A stretch of DNA of 64,000 nt from TMED23 sp964566055. Its GTDB lineage: Bacteria; Pseudomonadota; Alphaproteobacteria; Rhodospirillales; UBA2165. The notes beneath the pieces are model-generated. The model had not been told where the DNA came from. It did no database searches and saw only the letters and a program-made list of their open reading frames with translations. Location: NCBI GenBank assembly GCA_964566055.1, contig CAZMHI010000001.1:62001-126000 (forward strand), written 5' to 3'. Position numbers and translations under genes: made by a program. This document shows positions 1 to 8,443 of this stretch, piece by piece (position 1 is the stretch's first letter; the number at the start of each line of letters is the position of its first letter).

Positions 1-330
1 CGGCAGACTCGAGTGGAAAAAGGCCCAGAAGAAAGCAAAAAAGAACATAACTTCCGAGGCAATAAAGAAAATAAAGCCGTATCTTAAGCCCACTTTAACC
101 TGCTCGGAATGAGCACCGGCCGTATGGGATTCAATAATGACCTGACGCCACCAGCCGTAGAAGGTGTAGATTAAAATCAAAACACCAAGGCCAAATAGGT
201 AGATCGGACCATCATGCATAAACCAGATGCCGCCGACGGCCATTAAAAAGCCGGCGATTGTGCCGATAATCGGCCACGGGCTAGGTTCCGGCACATGCCA
301 CGGATTTGTTTTTGCTGCTTCATTAGCCAT
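1..330 (-). CDS. coxC: Cytochrome c oxidase subunit III, partial (N-terminal 110 residues)
   Basis: This is the N-terminal part of subunit III of the aa3-type cytochrome c oxidase, an inner-membrane protein that accompanies the catalytic subunits I and II. The frame is open from an ATG at 330 to the window edge, so the C-terminus lies outside. The start MANEAAKTNPWHVPEPSPWP is typical of the family. Two hydrophobic stretches follow at about residues 22-62, and a third begins near residue 80 with the motif SEVMFFFAFFWAFFHS, which carries the conserved membrane glutamate. It is the last visible gene of coxB-coxA-ctaG-coxC, 47 bases after ctaG. Family identity is secure; only completeness is missing. 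Confidence 0.95.
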   Translation of the reverse strand, partial: MANEAAKTNPWHVPEPSPWPIIGTIAGFLMAVGGIWFMHDGPIYLFGLGVLILIYTFYGWWRQVIIESHTAGAHSEQVKVGLRYGFIFFIASEVMFFFAFFWAFFHSSLP

Positions 331-377
331 GGTTAGTTTTCCCCACGGTTTGCTTCATAGTTAACAATAATATGAGA

Positions 378-1043
378 TCACCCCTTCGGAGTAACCTCAC
401 GTGAAATTTTAATACTCTCTGCATCATTCGAAATGACGCTGGTCGTCTGAAGTTTTTGCGCTTCACTTTGATCCTCGCCGGCAAAGAACGTGTAAGATAG
501 CGTGATCGTTTTAACGTCCACCGTATTACGGTCTTTTATGATCGCTGGATCGACAAAAAAAGTCACCGGCATTTGCACGGTTTGGCCGGGCTTTAACACC
601 TGCTCGGTAAAACAAAAGCATTCGATTTTGTTGAAATACTCACCAGCCTTAAAGGGCGCGACATTAAACGTCGCCGTGCCGACAATGGGTTTGTCTGAAA
701 CATTGGTGGCCTCAAAAAACGCCAAGGCCTGCTCACCAAGCCGCACTTTAACCGTGTTTTGCACAGGCCTAAAACGCCACGGCAGCGACTTATTGACATT
801 GGCATCGAACCGCACCGTCACCATCTGATCGATGATGGTCGATTCAGCCGGTGCCTCTGCAACCTGGGTCGTACCGCCATAACCGGTAACTTTACAGAAA
901 ATCCGGTACAACGGATCAGAGGCAAAGGCCAAGCCGGTCATGCCGGCCACCAGGCCAAACAATATCACCGCCGTCACACCGTTGCGGGTTTTTGGTTCCG
1001 CTGCGGTGGTCCGGAGTTTGATTTTGTCTGGTTGATCGGTCAT
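378..1043 (-). CDS. ctaG: Cytochrome c oxidase assembly protein CtaG (Cox11 family)
   Basis: CtaG/Cox11 delivers copper to the CuB site of subunit I during oxidase assembly. The 221-residue product has a short cytoplasmic N-terminus, one membrane anchor at about residues 22-41, and a periplasmic copper-binding domain. The copper motif CFCF is at residues 142-145, and the further conserved cysteine is C50 in LYRIFC. Length and layout match alphaproteobacterial CtaG. The gene lies 11 bases after coxA and just before coxC, as expected for a cotranscribed assembly factor. The haem O synthase gene ctaB, which often sits in this operon, is instead in the divergent plus-strand group. Confidence 0.97.
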   Translation of the reverse strand: MTDQPDKIKLRTTAAEPKTRNGVTAVILFGLVAGMTGLAFASDPLYRIFCKVTGYGGTTQVAEAPAESTIIDQMVTVRFDANVNKSLPWRFRPVQNTVKVRLGEQALAFFEATNVSDKPIVGTATFNVAPFKAGEYFNKIECFCFTEQVLKPGQTVQMPVTFFVDPAIIKDRNTVDVKTITLSYTFFAGEDQSEAQKLQTTSVISNDAESIKISREVTPKG

Positions 1044-1054
1044 TCGAATTTTAC

Positions 1055-2665
1055 CTATTCAGCCGGTTGCGTGCTGATCGCAGGCGTTTGCTCATGCGTG
1101 TGGAACGGCGCCGGAGACTCAACAGTCCATTCCAAGGTATCCGCTCCGACACCCCATGGATTGGCCTCAGCAACTTTGTCTGACTTCAAGGTTTTCCACA
1201 GCACGACAAAGAACAGAAGTCCGCCGACGGCCGTAATATAGGCACCCCAGCTGGAGATCATATTCCAGCCTGCATAGGCATCCGGGAAATCAGGAATCCG
1301 GCGCGGCATACCGGCCATACCGGCAAAGTGTTGCGGGAAGAACAAGACGTTGACGCCGATAAAGGAAATCCAGAACTGCAAGCGCCCCAAGCCTTCCGGG
1401 TATTGCTTGCCTGACATTTTGCCAATCCAGTAATAGAAGCCGGCATACATGGCGAAAACCGCAGCAATCGACAACACATAATGGAAGTGGGCCACCACAA
1501 AATAGGTGTCATGGAAAGCCATATCAGCACCTGCATTGGCCAGCGTCACACCAGTGACACCACCGACGACAAACAGGAAGATGAAGCCAAAGGCGTAAAG
1601 CATGGGCGTATCAAATTTAATCGAGCCACCCCACATGGTCGCCAGCCAGCTGAATATCTTCACACCTGTCGGCACCGCAATCACCATGGTCGCCAGAGTG
1701 AAATAGGCCCGGGTCTCGACATTAAAGCCAACCGTATACATATGGTGGGCCCAGACAACGAAGCCGACAACACCAATCGCCGCCATTGCATAAGCCATAC
1801 CGAGGTATCCAAATACTGGCTTTTTAGAGAAGGTCGAAACTACTTGGCTGATCACGCCAAAGGCCGGGATCACAATAATGTAAACTTCTGGATGGCCGAA
1901 GAACCAAAACAGATGCTGCCACAGCAATGGATCACCGCCGCCGCCCGGCGAGAAGAAGGCCGTGCCAAAATTCCGGTCGGTCAACAGCATCGTCAAGGCG
2001 CCTGCCAGTACCGGGATCGCCAACAGCAGAAGAACGGCCGTAACAAACTCGGCCCAAATAAACAACGGCATACGATGGAACGTCATGCCCGGAGCGCGCA
2101 TGTTTATAATTGTGGTGATGAAATTAATCGCACCCAAAATAGATGACGCACCAGCCAAATGAAGGCTGAGGATACCAAAGTCCACGGCCATACCGGGATG
2201 ATAATCAGCATTGGCCAGCGGCGGATAAACCGTCCAGCCGGTACCAGGTCCACCGTCAATCAAGCCGGCGATCACCAACAGCACCAAGGCCGCAGCCAGC
2301 AACCAGAAACTGATATTATTCATCCGCGGGAAAGCCATATCCGGCGTGCCGATCATCAGCGGTATAAACCAGTTACCAAAGCCGCCGATCAAGGCCGGCA
2401 TGACGACAAAGAACACCATGATGAAGCCATGGGCCGTCACCAGCACATTATAAAACTGAAAATCAGTGACGAACTGGATGCCGGGCTCGTGCAATTCCAT
2501 GCGGATCAGCACTGATGCTGCAGTGCCGACAATGGCGCCAATCATCGCCAGAGCGAGATACATCGTGCCGATATCTTTGTGGTTGGTTGAGTAAACCCAA
2601 CGCCGCCAACCGGTCGGGCGATGATCGTCGTGGTCGTGCGCGTCTGCGTGTGCGGTATCTGACAT
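1055..2665 (-). CDS. coxA: Cytochrome c oxidase subunit I (aa3 type)
   Basis: This is the catalytic subunit of the proton-pumping aa3 oxidase and reduces O2 at the haem a3-CuB centre in the inner membrane. The 536 residues carry all expected ligands: H79 for haem a, H258 and Y262 in GHPEVY for CuB and the cross-linked tyrosine, H307-H308 for CuB, and H393/H395 in AHFHY for haem a3 and haem a. The D-channel aspartate is D109 (GTPDMAF) and the K-channel lysine is K336. The His/Asp-rich N-terminus (residues 6-15) is a lineage feature. It follows coxB by 35 bases and precedes ctaG by 11. It also serves as the intact reference for the divergent subunit-I-like protein at 4530-5849. Confidence 0.98.
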   Translation of the reverse strand: MSDTAHADAHDHDDHRPTGWRRWVYSTNHKDIGTMYLALAMIGAIVGTAASVLIRMELHEPGIQFVTDFQFYNVLVTAHGFIMVFFVVMPALIGGFGNWFIPLMIGTPDMAFPRMNNISFWLLAAALVLLVIAGLIDGGPGTGWTVYPPLANADYHPGMAVDFGILSLHLAGASSILGAINFITTIINMRAPGMTFHRMPLFIWAEFVTAVLLLLAIPVLAGALTMLLTDRNFGTAFFSPGGGGDPLLWQHLFWFFGHPEVYIIVIPAFGVISQVVSTFSKKPVFGYLGMAYAMAAIGVVGFVVWAHHMYTVGFNVETRAYFTLATMVIAVPTGVKIFSWLATMWGGSIKFDTPMLYAFGFIFLFVVGGVTGVTLANAGADMAFHDTYFVVAHFHYVLSIAAVFAMYAGFYYWIGKMSGKQYPEGLGRLQFWISFIGVNVLFFPQHFAGMAGMPRRIPDFPDAYAGWNMISSWGAYITAVGGLLFFVVLWKTLKSDKVAEANPWGVGADTLEWTVESPAPFHTHEQTPAISTQPAE

Positions 2666-2700
2666 TTTATACTACCTCTTATTCCTTAATCTCACCCGAA

Positions 2701-3573
2701 TTAGCGAAGGTTAGCCTGAGCTGGCGAATTCATTTCCACCACCTTCACCGGCGTGTCTTTCGCTTTGGCGAATTCTTTCTTGGCTTTAGCGGCCCATTTC
2801 TTGAACTCGTCCTTGGAAACGACTTTAACCGCAACCGGCATAAAGCCGTGGTTAACGCCGCAAAGTTCGGAACATTGTCCATAGTAAGTGCCAGGTTTAG
2901 TAACTTTCACCCATGTCTCGTTGGTGCGTCCGGGCACCGTATCTAATTTTATGCCGAATGCAGGAATTGCCCAGTTGTGGATGACATCTTCTGACGTCAT
3001 CAACAGGCGAATTTCAGTATTTACCGGCAAGACTACTTGGTTATCAACTTCCAGCAGACGGCGCTGGCCCGGTTTAATTTCATCGTCGGGAATCATATTG
3101 CTGTCAAATTCAAAATTACCATTATCGGGATACTGATAAGACCAGTACCATTGATGGCCGGTAATCTTGAGTGTCATTTCAGGGTTTTGCGCCTTATCCA
3201 TGAAGAACAGTAATTTCATCGAAGGTACGGCAAATATAATCAGAATAACAATCGGAATAACCGTCCAGATAACTTCCAACGGCGTGTTGTGAGTTGTCTT
3301 GGAGGGTTCGGGGTTACTCTTCGCATTGAACTTAAAGATGATCACCAGCATCAATGCTAGGACCAAAATGACAATCCCGACCTCTACCGTCAGCAGCAGA
3401 TTATGGAAATCCGTAATTTTTTCCATCACCGGCGTTACGGCAGGTTGAAAATTCATTTGCCATGGTGTTGGCTCGGCGGCATTGGCGCCACTGGCCATGA
3501 TGGCGGCAAAAGCTGCGATAAGAAACGCAACCCCTGCATTATATCCTAGAATTTTTCTGTGACTATTTTGCAT
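2701..3573 (-). CDS. coxB: Cytochrome c oxidase subunit II
   Basis: Subunit II accepts electrons from cytochrome c through its binuclear CuA centre and passes them to haem a. The 290-residue precursor has an N-terminal signal-like segment (about residues 11-32), two membrane helices at about 60-81 and 104-124, and a periplasmic cupredoxin domain. The CuA ligands are visible: H199 (DVIHNW), C234 and C238 (GQCSELCG), H242 and M245. No cytochrome c domain is fused at the C-terminus, so this is the plain type. It is the first gene of the oxidase operon, with its promoter expected in the 384-base divergent gap at 3574-3957. Confidence 0.97.
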   Translation of the reverse strand: MQNSHRKILGYNAGVAFLIAAFAAIMASGANAAEPTPWQMNFQPAVTPVMEKITDFHNLLLTVEVGIVILVLALMLVIIFKFNAKSNPEPSKTTHNTPLEVIWTVIPIVILIIFAVPSMKLLFFMDKAQNPEMTLKITGHQWYWSYQYPDNGNFEFDSNMIPDDEIKPGQRRLLEVDNQVVLPVNTEIRLLMTSEDVIHNWAIPAFGIKLDTVPGRTNETWVKVTKPGTYYGQCSELCGVNHGFMPVAVKVVSKDEFKKWAAKAKKEFAKAKDTPVKVVEMNSPAQANLR

Positions 3574-3957
3574 CTGTACCGTTCCTGTGTACCATTTATC
3601 AACCCGTTAAAATTTGAAAAATTCAATGGGGCTGTCCTGTAATTAGTGTGTGGACTAGATGTCCGTGTGTATCCGGAAATTCCTACCAGTTAGAATTTAG
3701 ACTTAACTTTGGTTAAGTTCCATTTTATGGCTCCCATATACCTGATCAAAATTAATCGGTAAAGTCATGTTGAATAAAATATGGGTATTTTTCCGCAGAA
3801 AACCAAACTATTTTAATAATCATTCTTATATTATGATATGGACATAAAATCCATTTTAACCCTTCCCCTTGTGATATGGGGACAGCAATGATACACCGCG
3901 CGCTAGGGTCAAAACCCAGATTACACCGCCGGTCAATCCAGGAAATAGGTCACTCAT
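3574..3957. promoter_or_regulatory. Divergent promoter region between coxB and the small membrane peptide gene
   Basis: This AT-rich gap of 384 bases separates the minus-strand oxidase operon from the plus-strand group that starts at 3958, so it should hold promoters for both. I see no gene in it. A 7-bp inverted repeat at 3701-3718 is listed separately. I could not fix -35/-10 boxes with confidence on either strand. Confidence 0.5.
3701..3718. promoter_or_regulatory. Inverted repeat ACTTAAC-TTTG-GTTAAGT, candidate operator
   Basis: Two perfect 7-base arms are separated by four bases, about 130 bases upstream of the coxB start and 240 bases upstream of the opposite group. The size and position suit a dimeric regulator. 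The protein that would bind it is unknown. Confidence 0.35.
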
Positions 3958-4053
3958 ATGGACAAAAAGAAAAAAGTGGTTTTTGCCATCGTACTGGGCG
4001 CAATTGCCCTGTCCATGTATATCGGCATTATGATCAAAACTGCCTATTATTAA
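3958..4053 (+). CDS. 31-residue single-helix membrane peptide, candidate oxidase assembly peptide
   Basis: A short open frame encodes 31 residues: a basic start (MDKKKK) followed by one hydrophobic helix (about residues 7-27) and an end in TAYY. An AGGT Shine-Dalgarno-like sequence at 3947-3950 sits seven bases before the ATG. The stop is 22 bases before the DUF420 gene. The basic stretch predicts a cytoplasmic N-terminus. Very small one-helix proteins of this form are known near cytochrome oxidase genes and are annotated as small oxidase assembly proteins; membership here is inferred from size, shape and context only. A longer overlapping frame (3876-4061) has a polar product and no such signal. 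Confidence 0.6.
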   Translation: MDKKKKVVFAIVLGAIALSMYIGIMIKTAYY

Positions 4054-4075
4054 GCCGGTGAGGGTATTTTATTAA

Positions 4076-4519
4076 ATGTTAAGCGTATCTGTGCTGCCGC
4101 ATTTAAATGCAATTCTAAATGGGATTGCCGCCTGCCTGCTGATCGGCGGCTTCTATTTCATCAAATCGGGTAATCGATTCGCTCACCGGAGGTGCATGAT
4201 CGCGGCCCTGACGGTTTCTGGATTATTTCTTATCAGCTATGTCACCCTCAGGTTTTACACCCCGATCTTTGTCTTTCAAGGTGAAGGCGTTATCCGGATT
4301 TTTTATTACATCTTGCTGATCAGTCACGTTTTATTAGCCATGGCAATAGTGCCGCTCGTTCTTTTCACCGTGCTGCGCGCATTTAAAGACCGCTTCGCCG
4401 CTCATAAGAAAATTGCCCGCTGGACCTGGCCGGTTTGGATGTATGTTTCGGTATCGGGTATTCTGGTCTATCTGATGCTTTATCAACTCTATCCCTTGCA
4501 AACTGCACAAGTACTATAG
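4076..4519 (+). CDS. DUF420 family membrane protein (CtaM-like oxidase assembly factor)
   Basis: The 147-residue protein has four hydrophobic segments (about residues 11-29, 40-58, 75-100 and 118-138). It carries the family pattern of an early HLNAILN histidine and asparagine, RFAHRRCM after helix 1, and FKDRFAAHKKIARWTWPVWMYVSVSG before the last helix. DUF420 proteins include CtaM of Firmicutes, needed to make active aa3-type haem-copper oxidases. Its place between the small peptide and an oxidase-subunit-I-like gene, next to ctaB and opposite coxB, fits an assembly role. The spacing to the next gene is 10 bases, so cotranslation is likely. The precise function in Proteobacteria is not established. 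Confidence 0.85.
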   Translation: MLSVSVLPHLNAILNGIAACLLIGGFYFIKSGNRFAHRRCMIAALTVSGLFLISYVTLRFYTPIFVFQGEGVIRIFYYILLISHVLLAMAIVPLVLFTVLRAFKDRFAAHKKIARWTWPVWMYVSVSGILVYLMLYQLYPLQTAQVL

Positions 4520-4529
4520 GACCAGATTT

Positions 4530-5849
4530 ATGACGAGCGACACTCTTTCATTATCACGAGCGGCCTTACTGCGCGGTTGGGCTTTGCTCGCTGTCGCCTC
4601 TCTCGCGCTGGCTGGTCTGTTTGCTATTCTTTTGGTGCTGTCCAGAATTCCAGGCATGGAAGATGCCGTGCCCTGGCCAACTGCCTTTTTTCAAAAAGGG
4701 CTGGTGGCTCATGTCGTCTTGTCTTTTGCCGTTTGGTATCTGGCGGTTTTCGGCTGCCTCGTTCAATTAACCGGCTCCGACGAGACCAATTTGCTCGATA
4801 ATTCCGGCCTCGCTTTGGCCACCCTTGGAACAATATTACTGTTGATCCCGTCGCTGCTTGACCGCGGAGAGCCAACTCTCAACAATTACATTCCGGTTAT
4901 TATCGATCCCCTTTATTACAGTGGCTTGGTGTTGCTGGAGCTGGGCGTCCTCGCTGGTGTTCTATGCGTCTTTCGAAATTCATCAACGGGTCCAAATTTA
5001 AAATCTTCGGCTTTTATTTATATCATAGCGCTGGTGGCCTTTGTCATCGCCGAAAGGCAATTGGGAGATCAGCCCCTCACTCATGACTATAATGAGCGCC
5101 TGTTTTGGGGCGGTGGGCATTTGCTGCAATTCCTAAACGTCGCGCTGTTGCTGGTCGCCTGGTGTTATCTCGCCAACCTCACTGGCGCCAAGGCGACCTA
5201 TCGCTGGGCCAATCTGTGGCTCATTGCCACCAGTTTGGCGGGGTTGAGCTTTTACGTCTTCTGGAACGTCATGGATGAGAGCCAAACCCAGGCCTTTACC
5301 GATCTCCAATATGCGCTCGGACCGGCAGTCCTTATTTTTGCCGTCGGCCTATTGCCGGTTCTCGGGCGACAACTTAAAAACTTCAAATGGCAAGACCCGG
5401 CAATGCTGAGCCTATGGACCTCCATCCTGGTTTTTGCCGCCGGTGGTGTGCTTGGCTTTTTTGTTGATGGTACCGATACGAGGACACCCGCTCATTACCA
5501 TGGCGTCATTGCCGGCATCAATCTTGCTTTTGTCGGCTTGTTTTATGCGGTGTTCCTGCCCAAGCTTGGCCGCGCCATACCAGCCGGCAAGCTTGTCACC
5601 AGCCAGATTATTTTGTATGCGCTCGGCCAGTTTCTATTTATCGTCGGTATGTTTATCGCCGGCAGCATGGGAGCGGCCCGTAAAGTGATGGGCACGGCGA
5701 TTGATATGGACCAGTCAATTGCTGTCGCGGCAGCCGGCATTAGAGATTTCGGCGGCGGCTTGGCCATTATCGGCGGCGTGATTTTTATTTATATCGCCTT
5801 GAAAGCGTTATTACAGAAATTACCCCAAGTTAATGCCGAGAATAATTAA
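4530..5849 (+). CDS. Divergent haem-copper-oxidase subunit-I-like membrane protein lacking the helix VII His pair
   Basis: A 439-residue protein with about twelve hydrophobic segments. Histidines fall in places that resemble subunit I: H61 early (KGLVAHVVLSF, haem-type), H197 (LFWGGGHLLQF, the position of the CuB histidine in helix VI) and H322/H324 (AHYHG, like the AHFHY haem pair of helix X). The adjacent His-His of helix VII that completes CuB in ordinary oxidases is not seen; that region reads DLQYALGPAVLIF. No cross-linked Tyr (HPEVY) is present. It may therefore bind haem without a normal CuB centre. The gene sits between DUF420 and ctaB with short gaps. Some relatives are annotated simply as cytochrome c oxidase subunit I. 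A role as haem carrier, assembly factor or quinol/NO-related enzyme cannot be decided here. Confidence 0.7.
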   Translation: MTSDTLSLSRAALLRGWALLAVASLALAGLFAILLVLSRIPGMEDAVPWPTAFFQKGLVAHVVLSFAVWYLAVFGCLVQLTGSDETNLLDNSGLALATLGTILLLIPSLLDRGEPTLNNYIPVIIDPLYYSGLVLLELGVLAGVLCVFRNSSTGPNLKSSAFIYIIALVAFVIAERQLGDQPLTHDYNERLFWGGGHLLQFLNVALLLVAWCYLANLTGAKATYRWANLWLIATSLAGLSFYVFWNVMDESQTQAFTDLQYALGPAVLIFAVGLLPVLGRQLKNFKWQDPAMLSLWTSILVFAAGGVLGFFVDGTDTRTPAHYHGVIAGINLAFVGLFYAVFLPKLGRAIPAGKLVTSQIILYALGQFLFIVGMFIAGSMGAARKVMGTAIDMDQSIAVAAAGIRDFGGGLAIIGGVIFIYIALKALLQKLPQVNAENN

Positions 5850-5894
5850 GAAGTTTAAGATAACGCTCTCTTTTCGTGATTTTTGAGTTATAGT

Positions 5895-6845
5895 ATGGAA
5901 ATTATGGCTGAACAAATGACCGAAACTTCCGGTTTGGACGAAGTTGCTGAAAATACCGATCCTGTACCGGGTGAGGTAAATCCGCGCGTTGTCGACTATG
6001 CGATCCTGCTCAAGCCGCGGGTGATGTCGCTGGTGCTGTTTACCGGCGTTGTCGGCATTGTCATGGCGCCAGGCTCCATTGACTGGCTTACGGCTATAAT
6101 TGCGATCCTCTGCATCGGTGTCGGTGCCGGTGCCTCCGGCGCTATAAATATGTGGTATGACCGTGACATCGATAGCCAGATGGAACGCACCATGGACCGG
6201 CCGATCCCGGCGGGCCGGATGAGCCCGGCCAATGCCTTGTGGTTTGGCATCGTCTTATCGGTTCTCTCGGTTATCGCCATGGCCGTCTGGGTCAACACCA
6301 TGTCGGCAGCCTTGCTCGCCGGCACAATTATTTATTACGTTTTCATCTATACGGTTTGGCTAAAACGCCGCACGCCTCAGAACATTGTAATCGGTGGTGG
6401 TTCGGGTGCGCTTCCCCCGGTGATCGGCTGGGCGGCCGTCACCGGCGACGTTACCTTCAACTCGTTTATTTTGTTCGCGATAATCTTCATGTGGACGCCG
6501 CCACATTTCTGGGCCTTGGCGTTGTTCCGCTCAGGCGACTATGAAAAAGCCGGTGTGCCTATGATGCCGATTGTCTCCGGCGTGGCTGAAACTAAAAAGC
6601 AGATGCTGATCTATACGGTTTTATTACTGCCGATCACCGTAGCGCCGGCTTTCACCGGCCTCATTTCTATCCCGGCTGGTGTTGTCATCGGCGCGCTCGG
6701 CCTCTGGTTTATCCGTCATGCAGTGGTCGTGATGAAATCCGAGGGCTTTGAAGCACCTCGCAGCATGTTTAAGTTTTCCATCCTGCATCTCTTTTTAATC
6801 TTCGTTATTTTGCTGGCCGACAAAGGTGTCCAATCCTTCCTTTAG
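5895..6845 (+). CDS. ctaB: Protohaem IX farnesyltransferase (haem O synthase)
   Basis: CtaB attaches a farnesyl group to haem b, giving haem O, the precursor of haem a for the aa3 oxidase. The 316-residue UbiA-family membrane protein shows the prenyl-diphosphate motif NMWYDRDID (about residues 85-91) followed by MDRPIPAGR, and the second conserved stretch after HFWALALF and Y-E-KAGVPMMP. A TTG at 5883 would lengthen the frame; I chose ATG 5895, and ATG 5904 is equally possible because the ribosome-binding signals are weak. It is the fourth gene of the plus-strand group opposite coxB, 45 bases after the subunit-I-like gene. Confidence 0.95.
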   Translation: MEIMAEQMTETSGLDEVAENTDPVPGEVNPRVVDYAILLKPRVMSLVLFTGVVGIVMAPGSIDWLTAIIAILCIGVGAGASGAINMWYDRDIDSQMERTMDRPIPAGRMSPANALWFGIVLSVLSVIAMAVWVNTMSAALLAGTIIYYVFIYTVWLKRRTPQNIVIGGGSGALPPVIGWAAVTGDVTFNSFILFAIIFMWTPPHFWALALFRSGDYEKAGVPMMPIVSGVAETKKQMLIYTVLLLPITVAPAFTGLISIPAGVVIGALGLWFIRHAVVVMKSEGFEAPRSMFKFSILHLFLIFVILLADKGVQSFL

Positions 6846-6863
6846 CCGCTACTCTACTCCGCT

Positions 6864-8357
6864 ATGACTTCCTACGATAAACTCGAGAAACGTTTTGGCC
6901 GTTTGCTGGCCTTGCGCGAAGCAGCCGGTGTGCTCCATTGGGATGCCTCGACCATGATGCCCGAAGGCGGCCCGAGCGCCCAAGCCCGGAGCGAGCAATT
7001 GGCCGCGCTTGGTACGGTCTGTCATGAAATAATTGTCGGCAGCGAAATCTCTGATTTACTGGATGAAGCCGAAGGATTGAATGATCTCGGTCCCTGGCAG
7101 GCTGCCAATCTACGGGAAATGCGGCATATGTGGGTACATGCCACCGCAGTTACAGCCGATCTGGTCGAGGCCCTTACCAAAGCCAACATGACTTGCGAAA
7201 CAAAATGGCGGACGGCGCGATCAGAATCTGACTATGACGGCATCAAGCCGCTTCTAGCCGAGGTGCTTAAACTCGTTAAAGAAGTAGCGGCGGCCAAATC
7301 CAGCGCTCTTGATTGTACTCCTTACGAAGCCTTGATGGATGAGCACACGCCGGGCCTGCGAGAGGATTTGGTCAATCCGATCTTTAGCAATATTGAAGCC
7401 TTTCTGCCGGACTTTCTGGCTGCTGTCTTGGAAAAGCAAGCTGCCGCACCGCAACCAGTATTGCCCGAAGGCCCCTTTCCTGCCGAGCAACAACGCGTTC
7501 TTGGTGAACAATTGATGGCTCAGCTTGGTTTTGATTTTAGCCAGGGACGTCTGGATATCAGTCTGCATCCTTTTTCCGGCGGCACGCCTGACGACATCCG
7601 CATCACCACCCGCTATGACGAGGCGGATTTTACCACCGGCCTGATGGGAATCCTGCATGAAACAGGCCATGCGCTTTATGAAAAAAATTTGCCCAAAGAC
7701 TGGCGGCGTCAGCCGGTTGGCGAAGCGCGCGGTATGGATGTGCACGAAAGCCAATCCCTGCTGATTGAAATGCAGGCCTGCCGCTCGAAGGAATTTCTCA
7801 CCTATGCCGCACCGCTGATGAAAAAAGCATTTGGTGCCGATGGCCCGGAATGGGAGGTCGACAATCTTTATCGCATCTACACCAAGGTCGCGCCCGGTCT
7901 TATTCGGGTCGATGCAGATGAGGTGACGTATCCAGCCCATGTGATCTTGCGCTATAACATCGAGCGGGCCCTTATCAATGAGGAAATGACATTGGATGAT
8001 CTGCCGGCGGCCTGGAATGAAGCAATGCAAAGATTGCTGGGCCTGACCCCACCTGATCACGCGGCGGGCTGTATGCAAGATATTCATTGGTATGACGGCG
8101 CCTGGGGATATTTCCCGAGCTATAGTCTCGGCGCCATGACGGGGGCGCAAATTTTCGCCGCCGCCCGTAGAGCCGATCCGAACATTCTGCCCGCCATCAG
8201 CCAAGGGGATTTTGCCCCGCTCTATGCCTGGCTAGGCGAGCATATCCACGGCCTCGGCTCACTTTATGAAACACCGGAGCTGATCGAGCGCGCCACGGGA
8301 TCACCGCTTGATGCTGAAATATTTAAGCAGCATTTGCAGGCCAGATATTTAGCCTGA
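6864..8357 (+). CDS. Carboxypeptidase Taq (M32 family metallopeptidase)
   Basis: M32 peptidases remove C-terminal residues from peptides in the cytoplasm using a single metal ion. The 497-residue product has no signal peptide. The zinc motif is HETGH at residues 265-269, followed by the family signature HESQSLL from H294, where E295 is the likely third ligand. Upstream, DDIRITTRYDE (243-253) matches the substrate-binding stretch before the metal site. Length matches the roughly 500-residue family norm. The gene starts 18 bases after ctaB and leads into thrC. There is no pathway link to the neighbours beyond possible co-transcription. Confidence 0.95.
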   Translation: MTSYDKLEKRFGRLLALREAAGVLHWDASTMMPEGGPSAQARSEQLAALGTVCHEIIVGSEISDLLDEAEGLNDLGPWQAANLREMRHMWVHATAVTADLVEALTKANMTCETKWRTARSESDYDGIKPLLAEVLKLVKEVAAAKSSALDCTPYEALMDEHTPGLREDLVNPIFSNIEAFLPDFLAAVLEKQAAAPQPVLPEGPFPAEQQRVLGEQLMAQLGFDFSQGRLDISLHPFSGGTPDDIRITTRYDEADFTTGLMGILHETGHALYEKNLPKDWRRQPVGEARGMDVHESQSLLIEMQACRSKEFLTYAAPLMKKAFGADGPEWEVDNLYRIYTKVAPGLIRVDADEVTYPAHVILRYNIERALINEEMTLDDLPAAWNEAMQRLLGLTPPDHAAGCMQDIHWYDGAWGYFPSYSLGAMTGAQIFAAARRADPNILPAISQGDFAPLYAWLGEHIHGLGSLYETPELIERATGSPLDAEIFKQHLQARYLA

Positions 8358-8443
8358 CGGCTGAGAGGACTGGCTTGCGGCGGGTCCTTGCAAGAGATAG
8401 TCTACGCCAACTTTCAAGCATTATTAAAATTGGAGAAACCGCG

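Noticed and set aside
1481..2146. Long plus-strand frame opposite coxA (221 residues)
   Set aside because: It is antisense to a strongly conserved gene, low in complexity and has no recognisable features; it is a shadow of coxA codon bias.
3876..4061. A 61-residue plus-strand frame covering the small membrane peptide
   Set aside because: It has a polar product without family resemblance and no ribosome-binding site; the overlapping 31-residue frame has both a helix and a good Shine-Dalgarno sequence.
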